Positions 1-8,190 of a stretch of DNA of 48,756 nucleotides are shown here, piece by piece (positions within the stretch are counted from its first letter, which is position 1; the number at the start of each line of letters is the position of its first letter). The DNA lies in contig CAMCVV010000001.1 in assembly GCA_945881905.1 (NCBI GenBank), positions 84,983 through 133,738 of the forward strand. The letters run 5' to 3'. Position numbers and translations under genes: made by a program. The stretch comes from Paenibacillus alvei (GTDB taxonomy: Bacteria > Bacillota > Bacilli > Paenibacillales > NBRC-103111). The notes under the pieces are model-generated. The model was not told the origin of the DNA, did no database searches, and saw nothing but the letters and a program-made list of their open reading frames with translations.

Positions 1-1
1 T

Positions 2-346
2 GAGAAACTTCCGAACATTCGCATCTATGTCGTAGAACCAAAAGGGTCTCCTGTGCTATCAGGTGGTGTTCCGGGCCCTCATAAATTAGTGGGGACAAGC
101 CCTGGATTTGTACCATCGATATTAAACACTTCAGTGTATCATGAAATCGTACAAGTAGCAGATGATGATGCAATCCAAACAACGAGAGATTTGGCTAGTA
201 AAGAAGGAATTATGGTAGGCCCTTCTGCAGGAGCTTCCGTATGGACAGGCATTCAAGTTGCTCGAAAATTAGGAAGAGGTCATAAAGTATTGTGCATTGC
301 TCCAGATACAGGTGAACGATATTTGAGTCTTGGTGTATTTGAGTGA
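2..346 (+). CDS. cysK: Cysteine synthase (O-acetylserine sulfhydrylase), C-terminal part
   Basis: The first 114 codons continue an open frame that begins before the window. The visible part is the C-terminal third of a PLP-dependent cysteine synthase, which makes L-cysteine from O-acetylserine and sulfide in the cytoplasm. Family landmarks are VEPKGSPVLSGG, the PGPHK segment, GFVPSILN and the late GIMVGPSAGAS loop that helps hold the cofactor phosphate. The normal length is about 305-310 residues, so roughly 195 are missing. The usual C-terminal PDTGERYLS motif is intact and followed by TGA. The PLP lysine lies outside the window. A cystathionine beta-synthase-like paralogue cannot be fully excluded. 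Confidence 0.9.
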   Translation, partial: EKLPNIRIYVVEPKGSPVLSGGVPGPHKLVGTSPGFVPSILNTSVYHEIVQVADDDAIQTTRDLASKEGIMVGPSAGASVWTGIQVARKLGRGHKVLCIAPDTGERYLSLGVFE

Positions 347-435
347 GGATTACCGTCAGCTAGGATTGAAAGTTTGCTTCATTTCGTTGTAAGATGAGAT
401 GTATAAGTTCGTGTGATGGAAAGGTGAGATTCAAC

Positions 436-927
436 ATGGATGATTTGAAACTAAAAGTACTAGAACGGTTAAAGGAAGATTCACGACAAAGTAATGCTTT
501 GTTAGCAACACTACTCGGAACGACAGAAGCGAAAATCGCAGAATTGATAAATGAATTGGAACAAGATAAAATTATTGTTAAATATGCGACAGTCGTCAAC
601 TGGAGCAAAGTAGATGACGAGAAAGTCACAGCGCTCATCGAAGTGCAGATCACACCTGAGCGAGGCCGTGGTTTCGATGCGATCGCTGAGAGAGTATATC
701 TATATCCGGAAGTCAAATCGGTATATCTCATGTCGGGAGCTTACGATTTACTTGTAGAAGTCGAAGGGAAATCTTTAAGAGAAGTATCAGCATTTGTTTC
801 GAACAAACTTTCATCTATTGATCGCGTGTTGTCCACCAAAACCCACTTTATTTTAAAAAAATACAAACAAGACGGCATTGTTTTCGAAGACCATGAAGAT
901 GATCATCGCATGCTAATTTCACCTTAA
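436..927 (+). CDS. alaR: Lrp/AsnC-family transcriptional regulator (AlaR-like)
   Basis: A 163-residue regulator with an N-terminal winged helix-turn-helix (about 1-60; LLATLLGTTEAKIAELINEL) and a C-terminal RAM ligand-binding domain (about 68-145; VKSVYLMSGAYDLLVEVEG). An upstream ATG at 394 is in frame, but the start at 436 is preferred because AAGGTGAG (421-428) lies seven bases before it and the protein then begins directly with the helix-turn-helix. It sits 10 bases before a class I aminotransferase gene, the arrangement of alaR-alaT (yugG-yugH) in Bacillus subtilis, where the regulator activates alanine transaminase in response to alanine. The exact effector is inferred from this context only. 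Confidence 0.85.
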   Translation: MDDLKLKVLERLKEDSRQSNALLATLLGTTEAKIAELINELEQDKIIVKYATVVNWSKVDDEKVTALIEVQITPERGRGFDAIAERVYLYPEVKSVYLMSGAYDLLVEVEGKSLREVSAFVSNKLSSIDRVLSTKTHFILKKYKQDGIVFEDHEDDHRMLISP

Positions 928-937
928 AGGAAGATGG

Positions 938-2137
938 ATGATGAAACCTACAGGTCCAGCTCAACAACTTTCCCCATCGATGTCGAGATATTTGTCACCA
1001 CTTGTTCGAGATATCCCGCCTTCGGGCATACGAAAGTTTTTTGATCTAGTCAGTTCAAGTAAAGATGTGATCTCACTTGGTGTTGGCGAACCAGACTTTT
1101 CCACTCCATGGCATGTGAGAGAAGCTGCGGTGTATTCGCTAGAACGTGGAAGAACGAAGTATACGCCTAATGCAGGTATTTTAGAACTGCGCGAAGCGAT
1201 TTCCGCGTATTTAGCCAATCAATTTAAGTTGCATTACGATGAACATCATGAGATATTGGTGACTGTCGGTGGTAGCGAAGCGATTGATTTAGCACTGCGT
1301 TCGCTTTTGACGCCTGGAGATGAGATTCTCATCCCTGAACCGTCGTATATTCCCTATGCCCCGATCACGATAATGGGCGGAGGAATTCCGGTAGGCATTG
1401 AGACATTTGCTGAAGATCAGTTCAAACTTACAGCAAGTGCGCTGCTCGCACATATAACTCCTCGATCTAAAGTGCTCGTCTTATGTTTCCCAAGTAATCC
1501 AACAGGTGGAATTATGACGTATGATGATTACTTGCCGATCGCAAAAATCGTAGAAGAACGAGATTTAATCGTCATTTCCGATGAAATCTATGCAGAGCTT
1601 ACTTACGGGCAACAACATATAAGTTTTGCGTCTTTGCCAGGAATGAAAGACAGAACTATACTTGTGAGTGGTTTCTCAAAAGCGTTTGCGATGACGGGTT
1701 GGCGTATGGGCTATGCGTGTGGACATCGGGACTTTATTGCAGCGATGCTGAAAATTCACCAGTATACCGTCATGTGCGCACCGATCATGGGACAAGTTGC
1801 TGCTCATGAAGCATTAACGAATGGACTAGCTGAAAAAGACCATATGGTGGAATCCTATAATCAACGGCGTCGACTCATCGTGAAGGGATTTCAAGAAATG
1901 GGGTTACCTTGTCATGAACCCCAAGGGGCTTTCTATGCCTTTCCGTCCATAATCAACACGGGATTAAGCTCAGAAGAATTTGCTCAGAGGTTACTAGTCG
2001 AAGCCAGAGTTGCTGTAGTACCTGGAAATATTTTTGGTTTAGGGGGAGAAGGCTTTGTCCGCTGCTCGTATGCGACTTCGATCACTCAGTTGAATGAAGC
2101 GCTAGATCGGATGGGAACTTTTCTTGCAAAAATCTAA
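938..2137 (+). CDS. alaT: PLP-dependent class I aminotransferase (AlaT-like)
   Basis: A 399-residue fold-type I aminotransferase. Visible hallmarks are SLGVGEPDFSTP near the N-terminus, YTPNAGILELREAI, the FPSNPTGG loop, SDEIYAELTY (PLP-binding Asp and Tyr), and SGFSKAFAMTGWRMG with the Schiff-base lysine at about K248. Overall it resembles the alanine/aromatic aminotransferase group, including YugH/AlaT of Bacillus. It follows the Lrp-type regulator by 10 bases, with AAAGGAAG as ribosome binding site; ATG at 938 or 941 is possible. The pair probably forms one operon for alanine synthesis from pyruvate and glutamate, but motifs alone do not separate alanine from aromatic or aspartate specificity. 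Confidence 0.85.
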   Translation: MMKPTGPAQQLSPSMSRYLSPLVRDIPPSGIRKFFDLVSSSKDVISLGVGEPDFSTPWHVREAAVYSLERGRTKYTPNAGILELREAISAYLANQFKLHYDEHHEILVTVGGSEAIDLALRSLLTPGDEILIPEPSYIPYAPITIMGGGIPVGIETFAEDQFKLTASALLAHITPRSKVLVLCFPSNPTGGIMTYDDYLPIAKIVEERDLIVISDEIYAELTYGQQHISFASLPGMKDRTILVSGFSKAFAMTGWRMGYACGHRDFIAAMLKIHQYTVMCAPIMGQVAAHEALTNGLAEKDHMVESYNQRRRLIVKGFQEMGLPCHEPQGAFYAFPSIINTGLSSEEFAQRLLVEARVAVVPGNIFGLGGEGFVRCSYATSITQLNEALDRMGTFLAKI

Positions 2138-2194
2138 ATATGAGTAAACATGATATATCTTGGATTCATTTCATCAAGAGGAGTCGTTGAACGT

Positions 2195-2350
2195 ATGGTG
2201 TTAGAAGAAGAAATTAAGAACTTGCGCTCAAAATTAGAAATGCTTGTATCTGGAGGAGCGGATATGACTTCGGAAGCTGTGATTGAAATCAGCGGATTAC
2301 TTGATATGAAAATCATTGAATACATGAAAGAATGTAGCCAGAGTCGGTGA
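2195..2350 (+). CDS. Spo0E-family aspartyl-phosphate phosphatase
   Basis: A 51-residue helical protein with the Spo0E signature near its C-terminus (IEISGLLDMKIIEYMKE, compare S-x-x-L-D-x-x-I-x-x-Y). Members of this family dephosphorylate Spo0A~P and hold back sporulation. An in-frame start at 2150 would add 15 residues, but the ATG at 2195 is preceded by AAGAGGAG and removes a non-conserved extension. The amphipathic helix-loop-helix layout and length match the family. The stop codon lies inside the stem of the downstream terminator. Confidence 0.75.
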   Translation: MVLEEEIKNLRSKLEMLVSGGADMTSEAVIEISGLLDMKIIEYMKECSQSR

Positions 2351-2368
2351 AGCCACACCGACTTTTTT
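2342..2368 (+). terminator. Rho-independent terminator after the Spo0E-like gene
   Basis: A perfect 8-bp stem AGTCGGTG/CACCGACT with a 6-base loop is followed by six T. It overlaps the Spo0E-like stop codon and closes the transcript before the cobalamin adenosyltransferase gene. Confidence 0.85.
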
Positions 2369-2438
2369 CATATGTGGCTGTCAATCATTGATGAATTTGA
2401 TTGATCGGAGTCATAGCAAAATTATAGGAGGAAATCTA

Positions 2439-3008
2439 ATGAAGATTTATACACGATCTGGTGACCAAGGGGAAACAAGTGTCATAGGTGGAAGAATAGT
2501 TAAAGATCATGAACGAGTTGAAGCCTATGGTACGGTTGATGAATTGAATAGCTGCTTAGGTTTATCGATTAGTTATATGAATAACGAAAAGTATCTTGAT
2601 TTGATCACTGATTTATTGCAGGTTCAACATGAACTCTTTGATTGCGGCACAGATCTAGCCACATTGAAAATAACAGGTAAATCCGACATGGTAGACGAGC
2701 AAATGGTGCAAAATTTAGAAAATTGGATTGATAAATATGACGCTGAAACACCTGATATTACTCGATTTATTCTTCCTGGAGGATGTCTGATTTCTTCATC
2801 GCTACATGTATGTAGAACCGTTTGTCGTCGCGCTGAACGCAGAGTGGTATCTTTACAGAGAAGCGAAGAGATTAATCCTGAGGTTTCTCGATATTTGAAC
2901 CGCTTATCCGATTTATTTTTTACAATAGCTCGAACAGCTAATCATCGCGAACTCGTTCAAGATGTTGCATATATGCGAAGTGCAGAGGTATTTAAAAACA
3001 AGTCATGA
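2439..3008 (+). CDS. PduO-type corrinoid adenosyltransferase
   Basis: A 189-residue ATP:cob(I)alamin adenosyltransferase, which transfers adenosyl from ATP to cob(I)alamin to form coenzyme B12. The N-terminal ATP-binding motif is plain (IYTRSGDQGETSVIGG), followed by RVEAYGTVDELNSCLGL, then PGG and the CRTVCRRAERRVV helix with the conserved arginines. The start at 2439 is chosen because AGGAGG (2426-2431) stands seven bases upstream; the in-frame ATG at 2388 would place that site inside the gene. The stop overlaps the next ATG (ATGA), so translation is probably coupled to the RluA-family gene. Confidence 0.93.
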   Translation: MKIYTRSGDQGETSVIGGRIVKDHERVEAYGTVDELNSCLGLSISYMNNEKYLDLITDLLQVQHELFDCGTDLATLKITGKSDMVDEQMVQNLENWIDKYDAETPDITRFILPGGCLISSSLHVCRTVCRRAERRVVSLQRSEEINPEVSRYLNRLSDLFFTIARTANHRELVQDVAYMRSAEVFKNKS

Positions 3009-3940
3009 ACTATTACGAGCCACTGATATATCGCATACCTGAAGATGAGGATGGATTTGTTCTGCGAACAATTCTTCTCAAAAGACTACATCTATCCCGC
3101 AAATTAATATCAAAAGTCAAACAAACGGAGCGAGGGATCTTAGTAAATGGAGATCGCCAATATATCAATGTAAAGGTTCGCGCGGCAGACCTCATTGAAG
3201 TCCATATGGCACATGAGCAGTCGGAAGATATTCTTCCACAGAACCTTCCGATACATATTTTATTCGAAGATGAGTATGTCGTCGTGGTCAATAAAGCGTC
3301 GGGGATGATTGTCCATCCCACCCACGGACATTATGTGAACACACTAGCAAACGCTGTTGTCTATCATTGGCAGCAATTGCATAAATTCCATAGATTTCGA
3401 CCTCTCCATCGCTTAGACCAAGAAACTTCAGGAGTTCTTGCGATTGCGAAAAACCCCTACATTCATCAACAAGTCTCGAATCAGTTCATTGCGCATCAAG
3501 TGAAAAAGGAATATTATGCGTTTGTATGGGGCGTAGTTGCTCAAGACCAGGGGACGATCGAAGCTCCGATCGATCGCAGCACAGATGACCCACATCGAAG
3601 AGCAGTGATATCAACAGGTTATTCTGCAACTACGCATTACGAAGTGATCGAGCGTTTTCATAAAGCAACTTGGATTCGTTTGAGATTAGAGACTGGACGA
3701 ACACATCAAATTAGAGTACATTCAGCGCATATAGGACACCCTTTAGTAGGTGATAAAACATACACGATTGATCGATACGCACAATCTCAAGAAGATGTTC
3801 AATCATTTTTTCATCGACAAGCACTTCATGCGTATTCACTTGGTTTTATCCATCCAATCACGAAACAATGGACGGAATTCTGCGCACCATGGCCAGAAGA
3901 TCTCAGTGCATTACACCATTTTTTAAAAACATATCAGTAA
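3005..3940 (+). CDS. RluA-family 23S rRNA/tRNA pseudouridine synthase
   Basis: A 311-residue pseudouridine synthase. An S4-like RNA-binding segment occupies about residues 15-75 (GILVNGDRQYINVKVRAAD). The catalytic domain follows: the DEYVVVVNKASGMIVHPT strand, the HRLDQETSG motif with catalytic Asp at about 138, KKEYYAFVWG, and the late GRTHQIRVH and HPLVGD motifs. It isomerises specific uridines, but the RluA/C/D subgroup and target position cannot be read from these motifs. It overlaps the adenosyltransferase gene by four bases. Confidence 0.92.
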   Translation: MNYYEPLIYRIPEDEDGFVLRTILLKRLHLSRKLISKVKQTERGILVNGDRQYINVKVRAADLIEVHMAHEQSEDILPQNLPIHILFEDEYVVVVNKASGMIVHPTHGHYVNTLANAVVYHWQQLHKFHRFRPLHRLDQETSGVLAIAKNPYIHQQVSNQFIAHQVKKEYYAFVWGVVAQDQGTIEAPIDRSTDDPHRRAVISTGYSATTHYEVIERFHKATWIRLRLETGRTHQIRVHSAHIGHPLVGDKTYTIDRYAQSQEDVQSFFHRQALHAYSLGFIHPITKQWTEFCAPWPEDLSALHHFLKTYQ

Positions 3941-4007
3941 GTATTGAGTTTACTGCAAACGATAGTCTTTCAAATAAGAGTCAATGAGATGATGAAAGTA
4001 GGTTCAT

Positions 4008-4370
4008 ATGAGTGTAAAAGTATATGGTTATGATAAATGCGGAACTTGTCGGAATGCAACAAAGTGGTTAAAAGCTAATTCGATTGCTTATGAACATATT
4101 GAAGTATTCCAAGCTCCCCCTTCTGTCGAAGAATTAGAAAAACTCGTGTTGAATAGCGGATTAACCGTAAGACATTTCTTCAATGTATCAGGTCAAGTAT
4201 ATAAAGAAATGAAGTTAAAAGATAACATCATGCAGATGTCAGAACAAGAGCAGTTGATGTTACTTTCAAGTAATGGCAGATTAATTAAGCGTCCGATAGT
4301 CACAGATGGTACTCAAGTCACGCTAGGGTTTACAGAGAGCGGTTTCGCAAGCGTTTGGAAACAGGTCTAA
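4008..4370 (+). CDS. ArsC/Spx-family thioredoxin-fold protein (YusI/YffB-like)
   Basis: A 120-residue thioredoxin-fold protein of the arsenate reductase/Spx superfamily. The N-terminus carries a C-x-x-C pair (KCGTCRNATKWL, Cys11 and Cys14). The C-terminal half has the family RLIKRPIV motif. It resembles the YusI/YffB branch more than Spx itself, because Spx contact residues for RNA polymerase are not obvious. Its activity is uncertain: glutathione/thiol-linked reductase or regulator. It ends 11 bases before the site-2 protease gene, so the two are probably cotranscribed. Confidence 0.85.
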   Translation: MSVKVYGYDKCGTCRNATKWLKANSIAYEHIEVFQAPPSVEELEKLVLNSGLTVRHFFNVSGQVYKEMKLKDNIMQMSEQEQLMLLSSNGRLIKRPIVTDGTQVTLGFTESGFASVWKQV

Positions 4371-4381
4371 GGAGGTCCAAC

Positions 4382-5470
4382 ATGGGAAATGGAAATAATA
4401 AATCAAAAAAGAAGAATCCATTTTGGGTGATCGGTGCAGTCGTGATATTTATCGTTTCACAACTAAAATTTATTTTACCGCTATTGAAATTCGGTAAATT
4501 TGGCGGAGCCATCATTACGATGTTTGTTTCTATATGGGCCTATGCACTGATAGCTCCTGTATATTTTGCAGTTGGATTAGTATTGATGATATTTGTTCAT
4601 GAAATGGGACATGTGATTGCTGCAAAAAGAAAGGGACTGCCTGTGTCTGCGCCTGTATTCATACCTTTTCTAGGTGCATTAATTACCATGAAAAAGAACC
4701 CATTAGATGCAGTTACGGAGGCGTATATCGCATTTGGAGGACCCATATTAGGTACCATAGGAGCATGTATCGCTTACTTAATTGGCGTCGAGTTCCAATC
4801 ACCTGTTTTTATTTCAATTGCTTACATTGGATTTTATTTGAATTTAATTAACTTACTGCCGATTCACCCTTTGGATGGCGGCCGAATTGCAACCGCAGTC
4901 ACAAGGTGGCTATGGGTTGTAGGACTTATCGGTGGATTGGTTGTGATCGTTTACCTCAAAAGCATTTTATTTTTCATTATTTGGGCAATGTTTGCTTATG
5001 ACTTATATAAGAAGTATGTCAAATACAAAGATAAACGAGAACCTATCACGATCGAACCGAGATTTGATTACCTAGCTGAACACTTACTTCGTGAAGGTGT
5101 ATTCATTCCTGGTAAAGAACACAAACGAGAATTAACGTACCGTACGTATTCGATATATCGAGGTGACGAACAAGGCACTCAAATCCTAGAAGTGATGTGG
5201 GAAGGAATTGGATTTCAAAGCAAGATTCCGTTACCTAAGCCGCTCATCATCAGTAAAGTTCGAGTCAATGGTGTGGAACAACTGCAAAAAGAGGATGGAC
5301 TTCATCTGATTATACAAGTTCAAATAGAATGTGTCGTTCACGAAAACGAAAGTTATTATGATGTCCCTACACAAACACGGTTGAACTATGGAGCACTGTA
5401 TATCGGACTTGCATTATTTTTGTTATTTATGATCAGACAAGTTCACCAACTAGAGATTCTCACGTTATGA
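4382..5470 (+). CDS. Site-2 protease-family zinc metalloprotease
   Basis: A 362-residue polytopic membrane protein with the S2P active site: HEMGH in a membrane helix (His73, Glu74, His77) and the distal NLINLLPIHPLDGGR motif that supplies the third zinc ligand (about Asp165). Several hydrophobic segments span residues about 15-215, followed by a soluble domain and one last hydrophobic segment. Such enzymes cleave membrane-embedded substrates; here none can be named. Start ATG at 4382 has a strong AAGGAGGT 5-12 bases upstream. Upstream in-frame codons from 4355 overlap the preceding gene and are not needed. Confidence 0.9.
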   Translation: MGNGNNKSKKKNPFWVIGAVVIFIVSQLKFILPLLKFGKFGGAIITMFVSIWAYALIAPVYFAVGLVLMIFVHEMGHVIAAKRKGLPVSAPVFIPFLGALITMKKNPLDAVTEAYIAFGGPILGTIGACIAYLIGVEFQSPVFISIAYIGFYLNLINLLPIHPLDGGRIATAVTRWLWVVGLIGGLVVIVYLKSILFFIIWAMFAYDLYKKYVKYKDKREPITIEPRFDYLAEHLLREGVFIPGKEHKRELTYRTYSIYRGDEQGTQILEVMWEGIGFQSKIPLPKPLIISKVRVNGVEQLQKEDGLHLIIQVQIECVVHENESYYDVPTQTRLNYGALYIGLALFLLFMIRQVHQLEILTL

Positions 5471-5509
5471 TGAAATAAGATGGAACCATACACATATTTT
5501 GTAGTTTGT

Positions 5510-5545
5510 AATCCCTGACTATACCTATAGTCGGGGATTTATTGA
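5510..5545 (+). terminator. Probable intrinsic terminator after the site-2 protease
   Basis: A 14-bp stem (AATCCCTGACTATA / TATAGTCGGGGATT, one T-G pair) with a 2-base apex at 5510-5539 is followed by a moderately T-rich stretch rather than a clean T run. Confidence 0.65.
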
Positions 5546-5641
5546 TTTCTATTCATGCGTTCTCATGGGGAAACAAGTGATAGGAATCACAGGCGAGAAA
5601 TATTATTGAAGAGTATAGTTTTAAAATAATTGGAAAACATA

Positions 5642-5647
5642 TATAAT
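5642..5647 (+). promoter_or_regulatory. Likely -10 box of the DGQHR gene pair
   Basis: A perfect TATAAT lies 33 bases before the first DGQHR start codon. The -35 region is poor (TTTTAA at 17-base spacing), which could mean weak or activated transcription. Confidence 0.4.
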
Positions 5648-5679
5648 TAAGTAATTAAACAACATGAAAGGAATTATTT

Positions 5680-6816
5680 ATGGAATCATTCTCTTCTCTT
5701 TCAGAACTACTCGCTGAACAAATGCCTGCTTCCTATACGGAGATACCAGGTTTTTTTGGAAACACGTTCAATCAAGACACACTTTCTACGACATTACCTG
5801 TGAGTAAACTTTTTAGTATTTATGAAGTAGATCTAGAAGTACAACGTTCAATTATCCCAAGGAATCTTTCGAAATTGATCGAATACATTCATTTGTATTT
5901 AGAAAATCGTCAGCCCATTTATTTTCCTGGCATCATTTTTTCAGCAAGAGGTGCGGGATTTATGGATCGAGCAACACAGACATTCAGACTTCAACCTATC
6001 GAAAAGCTGTATGTGGTTGATGGTCAACATCGTTTAGTAGCTTTTCAACGAACGATGGAAATGCTACAAAGTCAGATGGCCAGAGCAAAAGACCGCAGAG
6101 AGTATGAACGGATGGATGAAATCACTGAGAAATTAAAGAGACTCTATGCTTTCCCGATATCAACCATGATTTACTTAGACATTAATTCACGTCAAGAACG
6201 CCAACTTTTCTCAGATATCAATAAACTTCCACGCAAAATTGGAGGGAATTTAGCGGTGCTCAGAGACCAGCGAAGATTCTATCATGTAGCTGCTACTGAA
6301 CTCGTCAAGCAATCACTTGCAATAACGCATATCACAGTAGATATGTATACAGAGAGAGGGAAATCCCCGGACTATTTGTTCTCCTATCATTTATTAGTCG
6401 AAATCTTGATTGCTCTTTTTGAAGGTCGCATGAAATCTGCCGCACGTCATAATGGCTTTGTATTCGAAGAGAAAGATATCCAAGGTATTATTTCGCAAGC
6501 TACGGATTATTTTAATGGCTTATTGCATTATCTTCGCGAACCCACAAAAGGAGATTTGGTATGGACAGAAAACATTCAAATCGCACTGGCACTCTTCTTC
6601 CATCATGAAGCAACCAAGACTGGCAAATTTAATCATTATGTGGTTGAGCACGTGATGAAAATATTGCCATACATCGATTGGAATGACATCTACCAAGGTG
6701 ATGAAAAAGATCGATTGCCAAGACGATCTCGGATTACGAAAGCGTATAATTACATCAAACATTTTTACCAAGAGAAGAACCTCACACTCATTCAAACCAA
6801 TAAGGATGTGATGTAA
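5680..6816 (+). CDS. DGQHR-domain (DndB-like) protein A
   Basis: A 378-residue protein with a clear DGQHR motif (residues 114-118, in YVVDGQHRLVAF) followed, after a charged helical insert (about 128-155), by LDINSRQERQLFSDINK, the second conserved element of this family. The family includes DndB, the repressor linked to DNA phosphorothioation, and more distantly recalls the DG-x-HR loop of ParB/sulfiredoxin folds. No dndA/C/D/E, dptFGH or pbe genes occur in the window, so a role in sulfur modification is not supported. It overlaps the next gene by one base (TAATG). Start ATG 5680 has GAAAGGA upstream. Function unknown. Confidence 0.8.
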   Translation: MESFSSLSELLAEQMPASYTEIPGFFGNTFNQDTLSTTLPVSKLFSIYEVDLEVQRSIIPRNLSKLIEYIHLYLENRQPIYFPGIIFSARGAGFMDRATQTFRLQPIEKLYVVDGQHRLVAFQRTMEMLQSQMARAKDRREYERMDEITEKLKRLYAFPISTMIYLDINSRQERQLFSDINKLPRKIGGNLAVLRDQRRFYHVAATELVKQSLAITHITVDMYTERGKSPDYLFSYHLLVEILIALFEGRMKSAARHNGFVFEEKDIQGIISQATDYFNGLLHYLREPTKGDLVWTENIQIALALFFHHEATKTGKFNHYVVEHVMKILPYIDWNDIYQGDEKDRLPRRSRITKAYNYIKHFYQEKNLTLIQTNKDVM

Positions 6817-7982
6817 TGGAAGGGTTATCTTTGAAAATGAATATCTATCCTTTTTGTGATAGGTTTGGACTTGTCACAGTTGCGGTGCGAGTGTTAGATT
6901 TGTTGAACTATACAGCGATTGACCCTATGGTACAACGGAAAATGAACCACGTACAACGCAGGAAAATCGCGAACTATTTACAAGAACGTGAATTAGACCA
7001 AGTATTTTTTGGGCCTGTGACGTTGTCGTTAAGAGAAATTAATCAGCTCGCCAAAAATGATCAGGAGTTGTACGTAAGACATGGTTCGAAATTAAGTATT
7101 ATTGATGGTCAACATCGTATCTCTGCATTAGGTTATGTCAATGAAACTATGCAAAAAGAAGTAAGAAAACATGAAAAACAATTAACATCCTTAAAAATAA
7201 AATGGCGAAAATCCGGACAAGATGAAAGTCTTACTGAAGAAATTGAACAGTTGCAAGGATTGATCCAACAGATTGAGAAACGAAGACTAGAACTGATGAA
7301 TACGCAACTCGCCGTGCAAATATATATTGGATTGACTGAATTAGAAGAACAACAATTATTTGGAGATATCAATGCTAAAGTTCAACTGGTGAGTAAAGAA
7401 CTCGGGCATTCATTTGACTCGATTGATCCATTAAATATTGTTATTCAACAAGTTGCGGAGCATCACATATTATTGAAGAATGCAGGGGTAGAGCTTCGGA
7501 ATAATTTAACGTCGTTCAACAAAAATTATACCTGTTTGAGTTGGTTATATTCTGTTGCTGTTATGCTTTTTTCAGGGAAATTACAAGTTTCTTATGAATT
7601 ACAACGAAAAGTCCGTAATGAATCTAGCGTATATGTGGAGATTCTCCATCAATTTTTTAACACTATACTACCGATGATGCCAGAACAACCGGGACTTTCC
7701 CAATACTCGTCAGCTAATCGAACGATGCAAGAGGGGATTGCATTATATGCAAGTCGATTTATATTCCCAAATGAGCAATATAATGAGTTCTGGACAGATC
7801 ATTTGAGTGTTTTAGAAGGCTTCGACTGGACACATGAAAATGAAGAGCTAGCTTATGTATTTGGACGGTTAGATAATGGTAAGATTAATTTGATTCATGA
7901 AAAATCACTTAAAAAGCATGTGAAGCTCGTTGAATTTTTCTTAGAAGGTATGGATGAAGCAAGCGTGGACACACCTGCATAG
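6816..7982 (+). CDS. DGQHR-domain (DndB-like) protein B
   Basis: A 388-residue second DGQHR protein, with the motif at residues 97-101 (SIIDGQHRISALGYV). A long charged, coiled-coil-like insert (about 106-160) separates it from QLFGDINAKVQLVSKEL, the DIN element. It is a divergent paralogue of protein A rather than a recent copy. It begins on the last base of the upstream stop codon, so the two are almost certainly made together and may form a heteromer (inference). Its N-terminus contains VQRKMNHVQRRKIANYL, compare VQRSIIPRNLSKLIEYI in protein A. A hairpin terminator follows. Function unknown. Confidence 0.8.
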   Translation: MEGLSLKMNIYPFCDRFGLVTVAVRVLDLLNYTAIDPMVQRKMNHVQRRKIANYLQERELDQVFFGPVTLSLREINQLAKNDQELYVRHGSKLSIIDGQHRISALGYVNETMQKEVRKHEKQLTSLKIKWRKSGQDESLTEEIEQLQGLIQQIEKRRLELMNTQLAVQIYIGLTELEEQQLFGDINAKVQLVSKELGHSFDSIDPLNIVIQQVAEHHILLKNAGVELRNNLTSFNKNYTCLSWLYSVAVMLFSGKLQVSYELQRKVRNESSVYVEILHQFFNTILPMMPEQPGLSQYSSANRTMQEGIALYASRFIFPNEQYNEFWTDHLSVLEGFDWTHENEELAYVFGRLDNGKINLIHEKSLKKHVKLVEFFLEGMDEASVDTPA

Positions 7983-8054
7983 ACAGTAATATGTGTTCAA
8001 GGATTTGATGAGTTGACCTATCATATATACATGTACTGATATAATGAAACAAAT

Positions 8055-8105
8055 ACACTGCACCTGTCATTTCTATACGTAGACTGACACTAGCAGTGTT
8101 TTTTA
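8055..8105 (+). terminator. Terminator after the DGQHR gene pair
   Basis: ACACTGC (8055-8061) pairs with GCAGTGT (8093-8099), with an inner TGTCA/TGACA pairing in the loop, and is followed by a seven-T run. The long branched loop is atypical, but the stem plus T run is clear. Confidence 0.65.
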
Positions 8106-8190
8106 TAGGATATAGATGTATACTATATAATATAATTTGCATTAATTGATCATTGAACAAGTATGATTAAATGAAAGAGGAATTCGTTGT

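Noticed and set aside
5680-7982. DNA phosphorothioation (Dnd) gene cluster
   Set aside because: Only DGQHR proteins are present; no cysteine desulfurase, DndC sulfurtransferase, DndD ATPase or DndE was found in the window.
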